Assembly (NCBI RefSeq): GCF_021183825.1
Contig: NZ_CP089211.1
Coordinates: forward strand, 2,480,001-2,544,000
Source of the DNA: Sinomicrobium kalidii
GTDB lineage: Bacteria; Bacteroidota; Bacteroidia; Flavobacteriales; Flavobacteriaceae
DNA: 64,000 nucleotides
Direction: 5' to 3'
Both the position numbers and the translations under genes were made by a program. Below are positions 46,551 to 55,622 of this stretch, one piece after another (the stretch's first letter is position 1; the number at the start of each line of letters is the position of its first letter). Under the pieces are notes generated by a model, which did no database searches, was not told the origin of the DNA, and saw only the letters and a list, made by a program, of their open reading frames with translations.

Positions 46551-49500
46551 ATGCGCAATATCCGGATATTGTTTATACTCTTGGGGTTAAGCTTTCTTTC
46601 ATGTGTTGAAAAAGAACAGAATGATGTAGAAGACCCGGAAGATCAATGGTGGCACGATACTGAACGTGAGGAGCATTACCTGCCCGACGGGGAGGATTTT
46701 GTGTTGCAAAGTGGCAGAAGGCGGTTCAACCGGGCCTTGTACGGTACCAATAGCGGTTTCAGGGTAGAAGCCGGCGACCTGCCCGAGTTTGCCGTGTACA
46801 TGCCCGGCATGGGCGGAAATTTTAAATTGGGAATTATTCGGGGAGAAGAGAGTAAATGGATTATCGATTGTGATTCCATAGCCACCCGTTACCGTCCGGG
46901 GAGTATGCTTTATACAATTAAAGACGGTCTGCTGGGAGATGGTGCCCTCCGCCTTCAGATACTTGCCCTGGCTGATGAAGAAGGGTTTATACTTAAGATA
47001 AATCCAGAGGAGATTCCGGGTGATACGGGGGTTTTATGGGCATATGGCGGCGCCAGCGGAAAGAAGTTTTCCCGTAACGGTGATATCGGTGCCGATCCTG
47101 AATCCGTGTTTTACCTTCACCCTGAATACTGCAAGGGTAATGTATACGACATACATGAAAATACGTTTACCCTGAACTACGGTTCCGCATACAATAAAAA
47201 AGACCACCAAAACGATAAGGCCATATTTGGGGTATTCCCCGAAAATTCGGAAATACACCTTGCCGATGCGGAACAACAGGACACTCCTTTGTCACTGAAA
47301 ACTTCAGAAAGTACTTCGCTCCCGGTCCTTACGGGGACACTCCGGGCAAATAATGAAAATGACCTGTATTGGGTCATTAAAAAAGGGAAGGACAACAATA
47401 TCCGGGTCAAAGAAGACCCGGCGGAAAAATTCCGGAAGGCCGAAGAAGTCCGGCAAAAACTCGCGAAAAGGATAAAAGTAAGAACACCGAACTCCTATAT
47501 CAATACTTTGGGAGGGGCTTTGGCATTCGCAGCAGATGCTATCTGGGAAGCCCCGGCATACCGTCACGGTGCCGTAGCATGGCGTATGCCCCTTAACGGC
47601 TGGCGAGGCGCATATGTTGCCGATCCCCTCGGATGGCACGACCGGGCAAGGACGCATTTCAGCGGTTATGCAAATTCCCAGGTTATCGAACCCGCCACAG
47701 GACCCGTGGTGGCCGATACCCTTCTCAACCTGGCCCGTCAAAAGGAAGAAATCGGGACTTCCCTGTTCAGTCGGGGATATATATGCCGTAATCCGGATGA
47801 GAATACCAGGGCACATCACTACGACATGAACCTGGTATTTATAGACGAGCTGCTGGACCATTTTCTGTGGACGGGAGATATAGCATTCCTGAAAGAAATG
47901 TGGCCCGTACTGCAACGTCACCTGGAATGGGAAAAACGGAATTTTGATACGGACGGGGACGGCCTCTACGATGCCTATGCCTCTATCTGGGCCAGTGATG
48001 CCCTGCAATACAATGCGGGAGGCGTTACACATTCGTCTTCGTACAACTACCGGGCCAATAAGACAATGGCACAACTGGCCGGGCGGATCGGGAAAGATCC
48101 GGCTCCCTATAAAAAAGAGGCGCAACGCATTTATGATGCTATGAGTAAAAAACTCTGGATGCCTGAGCTGGGGCGGTATGCAGAGTACAAGGATGTTATG
48201 GGAAATAAATTGCTCCACCCTTTTCCCGGGTTATGGACCGTTTACCATGCAATGGAAGCCGGGGTACCGGATCGCTTCCGCGCCTGGCAGTTATTGCGGT
48301 ATGTGGATACGGAGATCCCGCATATTCCGATACGGGCAAACGGCTTGGACAAGCAGGACCTGTATACCCTTTCAACAACCAGCTGGCAACCCTATACCTG
48401 GTCTGTGAATAATGTGGCCATGGCCGAGGTATTGCACACTGCCCTGGCATACTGGCAGGGAGGAAGGCCGGAAGAAGCGTTCCGGCTCTGGGAAAGTGCC
48501 CTTGTGGAGAGCATGTATCTCGGCGCCAGCCCCGGCGGACTTCAGCAGTTGTCCTTTTACGATGCCATGCGCGGCGAGTTGTACCGCGATTTTTCAGACC
48601 CTGTGGGAATGACGGGCCGCACGCTGGTAGAGGGCCTTTTCGGCATACAGCCCGATGGTATAAGTGATACGTTGACCGTTTCTCCCGGGTTCCCGGCGGC
48701 ATGGGACCATGCTTCGCTTGATGTTCCGGATATTACCTTCGATTATAAAAGGACAGAAAACCGGGAACAATTTACACTTGTTCCCCGGTTTAGTACCAAA
48801 ATGCACCTGAAACTCAGAATACGGGCCATGAAAGACGGCGTAAAATCAGTGACCGTAAACGGACGGGAAACCGATTGGACAACAGATGAGCAGGCCGTGG
48901 GTGCCCCGGCCATAGAGATAACTGCTCCGGAACAATCTGAATATGATATTACAATCGAATGGAAGGGAGGCAACCTGAAAAAGGATTACCCGGATAAAGA
49001 CGCACGGCCGTGCGTCTCAACAGGGGGAAGGCCTTGCACTTCAACGGAACAGCTTGTCATAGATTATCATCCCGCCGAAATATTGAAGATACGCGATCCG
49101 CAAAACATACTGGACAACCCGTCATTTTCCGAAGGAAAACTGACGTCAGGAATCAAAGATAAATCGGGAGAAAAATCGGTTTTTGTCAAATTGAAACAGG
49201 GGCAGTTCAGTTGGTGGCAACCTCTTGACCTCTCTGTCCGCCCCCATGTTGAAATATTCGGTGCGGAAAGTGCGGAAAATAAAGAATATAAAGCGATTAC
49301 ACTGCGCAATAATGCGCTTAAAGCAATACGGGCTCGTCTGGTTGTAAACCGGGGGAAAGGAGAGTATACAGAAGATATTGCACTGCCTGAAAATTCGGAA
49401 AAGCAGTTTAAAATTCCGTACCACTATCTGGTTCCCGGCAGTAATGTCGTGGAAGTTGTGTCCGAAGAAGGGAGAACCGTGAAAAAAACAATACAGGAGT

Positions 49501-50258
49501 GGAATGTAAAAGCACCTTCGGCATTTAAGTGGGAAACGGTAGACCTTGCCGGATTGTATAACAGTAAGGTAACCGATATCTTTAAAAACGAATACCTGTC
49601 ACCAAGACCCCAATCGCCTACCCTGCAATTACCTGTTCAGGGTATAGGAAACTGGTGTTATCCGAAAGTGGAAGTTAATATCAATGACTCCGGGTTACGG
49701 GAAAAAGCAGGGGCAGACAATGCCATAACAACTCCGCAGCATATTCCTCTGGCCACTCCGGGAAACAGGGAAAAAGATAATATTGTTTTCACTTCGATGT
49801 GGGACAACTATCCGGAAAGTGTGGAAATTCCGCTTTCAGGCAGGGCATTTCAGCTCTACCTGATAATGGCCGGGTCTACCAACCCCATGCAGAGCAGGTT
49901 GGTAAATGGCGTGGTGACCGTAACGTATACAGATGGCTCTGTCACCGAACTGCCGTTAAAAAACCCTGAAAACTGGTGGCCTGTGGAACAGGATTATTTT
50001 ATAGATAACTATGCCTTTACCGCAGGGGAGGTAAAACCGCCCCGGGTTTATCTGAAAAGCGGGGAGATCACCCGTAATTTTGATAATTATGTCCCGGTGA
50101 AAGGATTTACGGACTATGGTATAGACGGAGGAGCCGCAACCCTGCTGGATATACCGTTAAATCCGGATAAAGAACTGAAAAAGATGGAAATTAAAACCGT
50201 GGCAAATGATGTGGTAATAGGATTGATGAGTGCAACCCTGTTACGAAATAAAGAATGA
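46551..50258 (+). CDS. DUF4450-type (alpha/alpha)6 glycosidase-like lipoprotein, substrate unknown
   Basis: 1235 residues; lipobox SFLSC (Cys18). I place it in the DUF4450 group from the N-terminal RRRFNRALYGTNSGFRVEAGDLPEFAVYMPG segment. The middle (about 310-720) is an (alpha/alpha)6 toroid like GH78/GH95 enzymes: WRMPLNGWRGAYVADPLGWHDRA, DTDGDGLYDAYASIWASDAL, TTSWQPYTWSVNNVAMAEVLHTALAYW, then a beta-sandwich with ITFDYKRTENREQFTL. A C-terminal half (about 840-1235) has further beta-rich modules. Between them (about residues 816-836) an in-frame palindromic insertion encodes DARPCVSTGGRPCTST. A carbohydrate-active role is likely; the reaction is not known. It is controlled from the operator B region and followed by two further glycosidase-like genes, making it a candidate for a step missing from the RG-I pathway. 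Confidence 0.7.
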   Translation: MRNIRILFILLGLSFLSCVEKEQNDVEDPEDQWWHDTEREEHYLPDGEDFVLQSGRRRFNRALYGTNSGFRVEAGDLPEFAVYMPGMGGNFKLGIIRGEESKWIIDCDSIATRYRPGSMLYTIKDGLLGDGALRLQILALADEEGFILKINPEEIPGDTGVLWAYGGASGKKFSRNGDIGADPESVFYLHPEYCKGNVYDIHENTFTLNYGSAYNKKDHQNDKAIFGVFPENSEIHLADAEQQDTPLSLKTSESTSLPVLTGTLRANNENDLYWVIKKGKDNNIRVKEDPAEKFRKAEEVRQKLAKRIKVRTPNSYINTLGGALAFAADAIWEAPAYRHGAVAWRMPLNGWRGAYVADPLGWHDRARTHFSGYANSQVIEPATGPVVADTLLNLARQKEEIGTSLFSRGYICRNPDENTRAHHYDMNLVFIDELLDHFLWTGDIAFLKEMWPVLQRHLEWEKRNFDTDGDGLYDAYASIWASDALQYNAGGVTHSSSYNYRANKTMAQLAGRIGKDPAPYKKEAQRIYDAMSKKLWMPELGRYAEYKDVMGNKLLHPFPGLWTVYHAMEAGVPDRFRAWQLLRYVDTEIPHIPIRANGLDKQDLYTLSTTSWQPYTWSVNNVAMAEVLHTALAYWQGGRPEEAFRLWESALVESMYLGASPGGLQQLSFYDAMRGELYRDFSDPVGMTGRTLVEGLFGIQPDGISDTLTVSPGFPAAWDHASLDVPDITFDYKRTENREQFTLVPRFSTKMHLKLRIRAMKDGVKSVTVNGRETDWTTDEQAVGAPAIEITAPEQSEYDITIEWKGGNLKKDYPDKDARPCVSTGGRPCTSTEQLVIDYHPAEILKIRDPQNILDNPSFSEGKLTSGIKDKSGEKSVFVKLKQGQFSWWQPLDLSVRPHVEIFGAESAENKEYKAITLRNNALKAIRARLVVNRGKGEYTEDIALPENSEKQFKIPYHYLVPGSNVVEVVSEEGRTVKKTIQEWNVKAPSAFKWETVDLAGLYNSKVTDIFKNEYLSPRPQSPTLQLPVQGIGNWCYPKVEVNINDSGLREKAGADNAITTPQHIPLATPGNREKDNIVFTSMWDNYPESVEIPLSGRAFQLYLIMAGSTNPMQSRLVNGVVTVTYTDGSVTELPLKNPENWWPVEQDYFIDNYAFTAGEVKPPRVYLKSGEITRNFDNYVPVKGFTDYGIDGGAATLLDIPLNPDKELKKMEIKTVANDVVIGLMSATLLRNKE
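48999..49016. repeat. 18-bp perfect palindrome inside DUF4450 coding region
   Basis: GACGCACGGCCGTGCGTC is its own reverse complement. The following bases repeat it imperfectly (GGCCGTGCGTCTCAAC at 49006 and GGCCTTGCACTTCAAC at 49029). It keeps the frame and falls at the junction between the toroid part and the C-terminal modules, so it is tolerated as a linker. It looks like an inserted REP/MITE-type unit. Confidence 0.65.
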
Positions 50259-50326
50259 ACACGATACCGAATACTGACGCTTACCCGGTTTTTCAGTAAT
50301 CGGTTTTTAATCAAAAGACAGTTGTT

Positions 50327-51400
50327 GTGAACCGAAAAGAATTTTTATATCGTACATCCCTTTTTTCCGCCGGTCTTATGATGCCGGTAATCGGATTTTC
50401 TGCTTCGGAAATTGCAGGAACTGGAAACACCGGTTTTGCAGACAGGCTGGTTCCTATAGGAAGAAGGTTGCAAATGGACGGATATTATGTGTGGTGTAAT
50501 AGCCCTATTGAGGGGCCTGACGGAAAGATTCATGTTTTTTTCTCCAGGTGGCCTGCCAAAGAATCCATGAGCGGGTGGATACATGATTCGGAAATATGTC
50601 ATGCCGTGGCAGATAATCCCGAAGCGCCGTTCCGTTTTGTTAGTGTGGTGCTGGCCCCGCGGGGCGGGGATCACTGGGACGCCACAACCTGTCACAATCC
50701 CCATATCCGGTATGTGGACGGAAAATACTGCCTGTTTTTTATGGGGAATTCCAACGGGAAAACCAATACCAAGAGAATAGGGCTGGCCACGGCCTCTTCA
50801 CTCTACGGCCCCTGGAAGCGTCCGGATGACCCTTTGCTCGAAGCAGGCGAACCCGGGGCATGGGACGATCACTGTACCACAAACCCTTCCTTTGTAAAAC
50901 ACCCCAATGGGGAGTACTGGCTTTTCTACAAATCGTGGAATACCGGGGAATATGAGCGTGCAAAGGGAAAAGCGGTGAGAGGTAACAGGAAATACGGACT
51001 GGCCGTTGCAAAGCAATTACAGGGTCCTTACGTGAAATATGAAGGAAACCCGGTGGTGGATTTTTCCGTCAGGGGTGGTAATGCACAATTTGAAGACGCC
51101 TTTATCTGGCTCGGAAAAGACAAGTTCAGAATGCTTGCTAGGGACATGGGTGTGTTCAGTGACGATGTGGGACTCTATATGGAATCAGAAGATGGTATTC
51201 ACTGGGAGGAACCCTCACCCGGTTATCATCCTTTGAAGGCGTATGTGACAGAACCTCCCGCACCGTCCTATTTAAAGCGGTATGGCCGGCTGGAAAGGCC
51301 ACAGGTATTGTTTGTTAACGGCAAACCCGCTTATTTGTTTACAGCGGCCCAGGGCGGGAAATACGGAACTTCTACATCCTTTGTTTTTAAGATAAAATAG
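50327..51400 (+). CDS. Five-bladed-propeller glycosidase-like protein (GH43-like), exported
   Basis: 357 residues. GTG is the start because it gives MNRKEFLYRTSLFSAGLMMPV, a Tat/Sec-like leader usual for such enzymes; no ATG is suitable. Repeated blade motifs (NSPIEGPDGKIHVFFSRW, HNPHIRYVDGKYCLFFMGN, NPSFVKHPNGEYWLFYKSW, FEDAFIWLGKDKFRMLARD, RPQVLFVNGKPAYLFTA) show a GH43/GH117-type five-bladed propeller with acidic residues in FEDAF and RLERPQ. I cannot assign a numbered family or substrate. It follows DUF4450 by 68 bases, and its stop codon directly abuts the next ATG, so the two are co-translated. In this locus it probably trims a pectic side chain or backbone residue. Confidence 0.78.
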   Translation: MNRKEFLYRTSLFSAGLMMPVIGFSASEIAGTGNTGFADRLVPIGRRLQMDGYYVWCNSPIEGPDGKIHVFFSRWPAKESMSGWIHDSEICHAVADNPEAPFRFVSVVLAPRGGDHWDATTCHNPHIRYVDGKYCLFFMGNSNGKTNTKRIGLATASSLYGPWKRPDDPLLEAGEPGAWDDHCTTNPSFVKHPNGEYWLFYKSWNTGEYERAKGKAVRGNRKYGLAVAKQLQGPYVKYEGNPVVDFSVRGGNAQFEDAFIWLGKDKFRMLARDMGVFSDDVGLYMESEDGIHWEEPSPGYHPLKAYVTEPPAPSYLKRYGRLERPQVLFVNGKPAYLFTAAQGGKYGTSTSFVFKIK

Positions 51401-53593
51401 ATGAATATGAAAGACTTTTGGAGAAAATCGACAACGCTTTTTTGTGTTTTCGGACTTTTACTGTTGATGGGAACAAGCTGTTCGGAAAAGAAAGAGCAAA
51501 AAACCAGAGCACAGACACCAATAGACCGTAAAGCCCTGGTACAACGGCACAATGTAGTAGTGAAGGAAGCAGATACCCTGGCTTCCCTTTCTGTCGGGAA
51601 CGGAAGATTTGCATTTACTGTGGATGTTACCGGACTGCAGACCTTTCCGGAGGCCTATCAGAACGGAATTCCGCTCGGCACACAGTCGGAATGGGGATGG
51701 GACAGCTTTAAGGATACGATTGGCTATGAATTTGAAGAAACCCTCAAAGCATACGACCAGTACGGACGTAAAGTCACCTATGCTCAGCAATGGGGTTCCG
51801 AAGGGGGAAGACATAATAAGGCAGCAAGCTGGTTCCGGAAAAATCCGCACCGTTTACAACTGGGAAACCTCGGGTTTGATATTTACGGGAAGGACGGCAG
51901 CAAGGTGTCCGTAGAAGATATTAAGAACATCCATCAGGAGCTGGATTTATGGACCGGTGAAATAAAAAGCACGTTTACCGTTGAAGGGGAAACCGTGGAA
52001 GTATGGACCAATGCACATCAGCAAAAAGATATTGTAGGTGTAAAGGTGAAGTCTCTCCTCGTTGGGAACGGAAGGCTGAAAATCCGCCTGCGTTTTCCTT
52101 ATCCCACGGGATCATGGACCGATGTGGGCACAAACTGGAAAAAGAACGGAAAACACAAGAGTGAAGTGGTGTCTTCAAAGGCAGACAGGGCAGAAATAGT
52201 ACATAAACTTGATACCATGTCCTACTCGGCTTTGTTAAGGTGGGAAAGCAAAGGTGACGTCAGCAGAAAAGCACCGCATTATTTTGTGATCTCCCCGGAT
52301 GAAGGATCAGACACCTTTGCGTTGAGTTGCCGGTTCACCCCTGAAAATAGTAAGGATATCGATATGCCGCTGTTCGCAGAAGTACAGTCAAATAGTGTGG
52401 AAGGGTGGAAATCGTTCTGGAACTCCGGCGGAGCGGCGGACTTTTCGGAATGTACTGATCCCCGGGCAAAAGAAATAGAGCGACGTGTTGTTTTATCCCA
52501 GTACCTCACCAAAATACAATGTGCGGGAAGCGCTCCGCCACAGGAAACCGGGCTTACACATAACAGCTGGTTCGGAAAGGCCCACCTGGAAATGCACTGG
52601 TGGCACGGGGTACATTTTGCATTGTGGGGCCGTCCCGGATTGCTGGAAAAAAGTATGCCCTGGTATACGAAAGTATCGTGGAAAGCACGTAAAATTGCCG
52701 AACGACAAGGATTTGAAGGCATCCGGTGGCAAAAGATGACCGATGTCTACGGCAATGAGTGCCCCTCATCGATCGGGTCGGTACTTATCTGGCAGCAACC
52801 GCATTATATCACCTTTGCCGAACTGCTTTATCGCGCACATTCCGACAGGGAAACCCTGGAAAAATATAAGGAACTGGTTTATGGCACTGCCGATTTTATG
52901 GCTTCCTTTGCCCATTACGATCAGGACAAACAACGGTATATGCTGGGACCGGTAGTGATTCCCGCACAGGAGCGTTTCAAGGCTGAGGAAACCTTCAATC
53001 CTACTTATGAACTTGCTTACTGGCGCTGGGGACTGGAAACGGCGCAAAAATGGAGGGAACGCCTGGGGGAAGGACGCAATGCCGAATGGGACAAGGTACT
53101 CAAGGGACTTTCGCCACTTCCGGTACAGGATGAGGTGTACCTGGCCACCGAAAGTGCAACGGATTCCTATACCAACCCGGAATATAAGACAGACCATCCG
53201 TCCGTATTCGGAACTTACGGTATGTTGCCCGAGACGTCCGGATTGGATGTGGACATAATGCGGAACACATTTGATCTGATCTGGGAAACCTGGGTATGGG
53301 AAGATACCTGGGGCTGGGATTTTCCGATGACGGCCATGACCGCAGCGAGACTGGGAATGCCGGAAAAGGCTGTTGAGGCCCTGTTAATGGATATACAAAC
53401 GAACACCTATTTACCTAACGGGCATAATTACCAGGATGAACGTCTGCGGCTTTACCTTCCCGGAAACGGCGGTGTATTGACTGCAGTAGCCATGATGTGT
53501 GCCGGATGGGATGGCAGCGAAGGTGAAAACCCCGGTTTTCCGAAGAACGGTAAATGGGACATTCGCTGGGAAGGCCTGTCTGAAATGCCCTGA
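51401..53593 (+). CDS. (alpha/alpha)6 glycosidase-like lipoprotein (GH65/GH95-like), substrate unknown
   Basis: 730 residues with lipobox LMGTSC (Cys27 when translation starts at 51401; the Met at 51407 is an alternative start). An N-terminal beta-sandwich (about 50-330, LASLSVGNGRFAFTVDVTGLQTFPEAY) precedes an (alpha/alpha)6 barrel (about 345-720), the arrangement seen in GH65 and GH95. Notable segments are GLTHNSWFGKAHLEMHWWHGVHFALWGRP, with Glu/His as possible catalytic or binding residues, IPAQERFKAEETFNPTYELAYWRWGLE and WVWEDTWGWDFPMTAMTAARLG. The family number and reaction are unknown to me. The ATG follows the previous stop with no spacer. It converges with the DUF6807 gene, 8 bases apart. 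It is a candidate for alpha-galacturonidase or another missing exo-activity of the RG-I pathway (inference). Confidence 0.7.
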   Translation: MNMKDFWRKSTTLFCVFGLLLLMGTSCSEKKEQKTRAQTPIDRKALVQRHNVVVKEADTLASLSVGNGRFAFTVDVTGLQTFPEAYQNGIPLGTQSEWGWDSFKDTIGYEFEETLKAYDQYGRKVTYAQQWGSEGGRHNKAASWFRKNPHRLQLGNLGFDIYGKDGSKVSVEDIKNIHQELDLWTGEIKSTFTVEGETVEVWTNAHQQKDIVGVKVKSLLVGNGRLKIRLRFPYPTGSWTDVGTNWKKNGKHKSEVVSSKADRAEIVHKLDTMSYSALLRWESKGDVSRKAPHYFVISPDEGSDTFALSCRFTPENSKDIDMPLFAEVQSNSVEGWKSFWNSGGAADFSECTDPRAKEIERRVVLSQYLTKIQCAGSAPPQETGLTHNSWFGKAHLEMHWWHGVHFALWGRPGLLEKSMPWYTKVSWKARKIAERQGFEGIRWQKMTDVYGNECPSSIGSVLIWQQPHYITFAELLYRAHSDRETLEKYKELVYGTADFMASFAHYDQDKQRYMLGPVVIPAQERFKAEETFNPTYELAYWRWGLETAQKWRERLGEGRNAEWDKVLKGLSPLPVQDEVYLATESATDSYTNPEYKTDHPSVFGTYGMLPETSGLDVDIMRNTFDLIWETWVWEDTWGWDFPMTAMTAARLGMPEKAVEALLMDIQTNTYLPNGHNYQDERLRLYLPGNGGVLTAVAMMCAGWDGSEGENPGFPKNGKWDIRWEGLSEMP

Positions 53594-53601
53594 GTTTACA
53601 G

Positions 53602-54525
53602 TTACTTAATGAAGTCATTGTAGATTCCCTGTATTTTCGCAACGGTAAGCGTATCGCGATATACTACTAACCTGTTCCGGAACTTCAGGGGCTTTTCTTT
53701 CGGAACGGCGATGGGTTCCCTGCCCGGAAAAGCAGCATTTTGCATGCTTTGACTTCTGCGTAAGATCCATCCCCTGAAAGAAGGTAACTTACGTGGATCA
53801 CACATGATAACGATTCCTGTTTGTTGTTTTTTGTCCGGATCGTAATCCGGAATGGCGTGTACCCATCCCCCGGCTTTCACCGGATTGTTTTTGGGAATGA
53901 CTTCTCCTTTTTCCGAGAAAAATGTAATAGTGCCGGAAGTTTTGAGCCTTGCAGAAAATCCTCCGTATCCTTTTTCGTCTTCCGAACCGCCTATTTCCAC
54001 ATCATCAACCAGTGCGGTAAGTGTAATGTCAAAATCCATAATGTAATGATCATCCTTGCGGGAATAGGAGATCAGGGTGTTCTCTTTTATTACAGCAGTG
54101 TTTTTTTCTTTGCCGGTGAGCCAGTATACTACCGTCTTTAAGGTGGCAGAATTTTTATCCGTTTCCGTCGACACCGTGTCTGTTTTCCATTGTATTCCTT
54201 CACATAACCATGGGTCGGCAACCCTTTTTCCCTTTATGAAAAGCTGGTGCCAGGTCCAGAAAACACCCCGGTGGTGCAGGTGGTCTTCCGGGAAATCTTC
54301 GGATAAGGCATTCCCGTTAAACCCGTAGAGCGGATGGATGTAGTTCGCTCTCGGGAACTGCCCGTTTTCGGATCGGGTTTCCGTTTGGTAGGAAAACCGG
54401 GGTAATTCGCCTTCATACAGCGTAAGCCTGTCGCCTTCACCCTTAAAATGCAGTTGTTGCGATAACCCGGGAAGGCAGATGAGAAGGGCCAGGGCGCCGA
54501 AGAGAGAATATTTCGGGTGTATCAT
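53602..54525 (-). CDS. DUF6807 (PmoA-like) exported protein, function unknown
   Basis: 307 residues with a signal peptide ending PGLSQQ. The family was once annotated as methane oxygenase PmoA, but that name has no support here. Its markers are SEDFPEDHLHHRGVFWTWHQ, with the His cluster, PWLCEGIQWKTDTV, YGGFSARL and GIVIMCDPRK. The all-beta pattern resembles galactose-mutarotase-like sandwiches. In other genomes such genes occur beside glycosidases and sugar dehydrogenases. Here it is transcribed with the GntR-type regulator (41-base gap with a small hairpin). It may act on a rhamnose- or uronate-containing sugar. The reaction is unknown. Confidence 0.75.
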   Translation of the reverse strand: MIHPKYSLFGALALLICLPGLSQQLHFKGEGDRLTLYEGELPRFSYQTETRSENGQFPRANYIHPLYGFNGNALSEDFPEDHLHHRGVFWTWHQLFIKGKRVADPWLCEGIQWKTDTVSTETDKNSATLKTVVYWLTGKEKNTAVIKENTLISYSRKDDHYIMDFDITLTALVDDVEIGGSEDEKGYGGFSARLKTSGTITFFSEKGEVIPKNNPVKAGGWVHAIPDYDPDKKQQTGIVIMCDPRKLPSFRGWILRRSQSMQNAAFPGREPIAVPKEKPLKFRNRLVVYRDTLTVAKIQGIYNDFIK

Positions 54526-54541
54526 TAATAGCCTCTTTTAC

Positions 54542-54559
54542 AGGACATCCTGATGTCCT
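54542..54559 (-). other. Small hairpin between regulator and DUF6807 gene
   Basis: AGGACATC (54542-54549) and GATGTCCT (54552-54559) are perfect complements separated by 2 bases, in the 41-base gap. There is no long T run, so it may be a processing or attenuating hairpin, or a site for a dimeric protein. Confidence 0.4.
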
Positions 54560-54566
54560 TTATAAG

Positions 54567-55622
54567 TTATACCGAATTCCTGTCGAGGAACCGGAATGCA
54601 TTCTTTACTTTTTCCCTTCGGTTGCTGAGGAGTATTTCTGCGGCGGTTTCTCCCATCACCCTGAAATCCGTACTTATCACGGTAATCCCCAGCAGTTCCT
54701 TGAGCGGGGTATCATTATAGGAAATGATACCGATATCTTTGCCAAGGTCCAATCCCTGTTCCCGCACTTGTTTTACCAGGTTCACCAGGTCGTTTTCCTC
54801 TATGATAATATAGGCATCGTGCGATTGCAGTCCCATATCATCATAAATTTCGTTGAGGATTTCAAAATCAAAGGAATGCTCCACACAGAATTTCCGGAAT
54901 CCGTGTAATATCCGGAGCGGATATGGATATACGGCTTTTTGCGGATATACCAATATGAGTTTATCGTAATTGTGCAGTTTTTCCAGGCCTTCGGTGAGTG
55001 CGTGGTAGATATCGTTCTCAAAATCCTGATAAACGGAAGCGTACTCGCCTGTAATTGCCGGCTTACAATTATCCATCAGCAGCAACTTGTCTTTGGGTAT
55101 TTTTTCTATGGCCTGGAGCACTTCATTCGTATTGCTGATGTGCATGAGCTTCTCGTTCTTGAAATGAGGCATGATCACGTAATAGTCATATGCCCCGATA
55201 TTTTTTTCGAGTGTTTTTACAAAAAGCGATTCTTCACAGTGATAAATAAAGAGGTTCACATGGCCGTTTACACCGATACGGTTCACAAATGAGTTGTATA
55301 TCCGCATTTTATAAGAACTCAATTTGTTGATCATAAAAAAAATGTTAACCCTGGAAATAAGATCGGTCCTTGCCGTGTAATAGCCCTTTCCCTTTACGGA
55401 AACAATAATCTTTTTCTCCTTCAGCATGCGGTATGCCTTCTCTACGGTGTCGCGGGAAAGGTAACATTCCTCGCTCAACTCGTTTATAGAGGGGATCTTC
55501 TGCCCGATCTTGAGATCTCCCCGGGCAATGCCTTCTATTATGGAATCTACAATCTGTTTGTATTTGGGGACCCTGGAATCTTCATTAATCCTGATATTGG
55601 CTAAGGGTGGTGCAATATTCAT
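54567..55622 (-). CDS. GntR-type regulator with periplasmic-binding-protein-like sensor domain
   Basis: 351 residues, cytoplasmic. An N-terminal GntR winged helix (about 18-84: PKYKQIVDSIIEGIARGDLKIGQKIPSINELSEECYLSRDTVEKAYRML) is fused to a LacI/PBP1-like ligand-binding domain (about 90-340, with IGIISYNDTPLKELLGITVISTDFRVMGETAAEILL). The fusion is common in Flavobacteriaceae sugar regulators. It is divergent from the rhamnose catabolic operon, so L-rhamnose or L-rhamnulose is the likely effector, and the shared motif at 30.5, 46.4 and 55.8 kb is its probable target. GntR winged helices usually bind two-fold symmetrical sites, in line with the inverted repeats there. The regulator-site link is inference. 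Confidence 0.9.
   Translation of the reverse strand: MNIAPPLANIRINEDSRVPKYKQIVDSIIEGIARGDLKIGQKIPSINELSEECYLSRDTVEKAYRMLKEKKIIVSVKGKGYYTARTDLISRVNIFFMINKLSSYKMRIYNSFVNRIGVNGHVNLFIYHCEESLFVKTLEKNIGAYDYYVIMPHFKNEKLMHISNTNEVLQAIEKIPKDKLLLMDNCKPAITGEYASVYQDFENDIYHALTEGLEKLHNYDKLILVYPQKAVYPYPLRILHGFRKFCVEHSFDFEILNEIYDDMGLQSHDAYIIIEENDLVNLVKQVREQGLDLGKDIGIISYNDTPLKELLGITVISTDFRVMGETAAEILLSNRREKVKNAFRFLDRNSV

Noticed and set aside
48999..49050. Frameshift or assembly error in the DUF4450 gene
   Set aside because: The palindromic insertion keeps the frame, and recognisable protein continues on both sides.
53602..54525. Annotation as methane oxygenase (PmoA)
   Set aside because: The name is inherited from a misnamed family; the protein is exported and beta-rich, and nothing around it suggests methane oxidation.
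22799..54525. Ulvan utilization locus
   Set aside because: Rhamnose enzymes and GH105 would fit ulvan, but there are no sulfatases or ulvan lyases, while PL1 and PL11 point to pectin.
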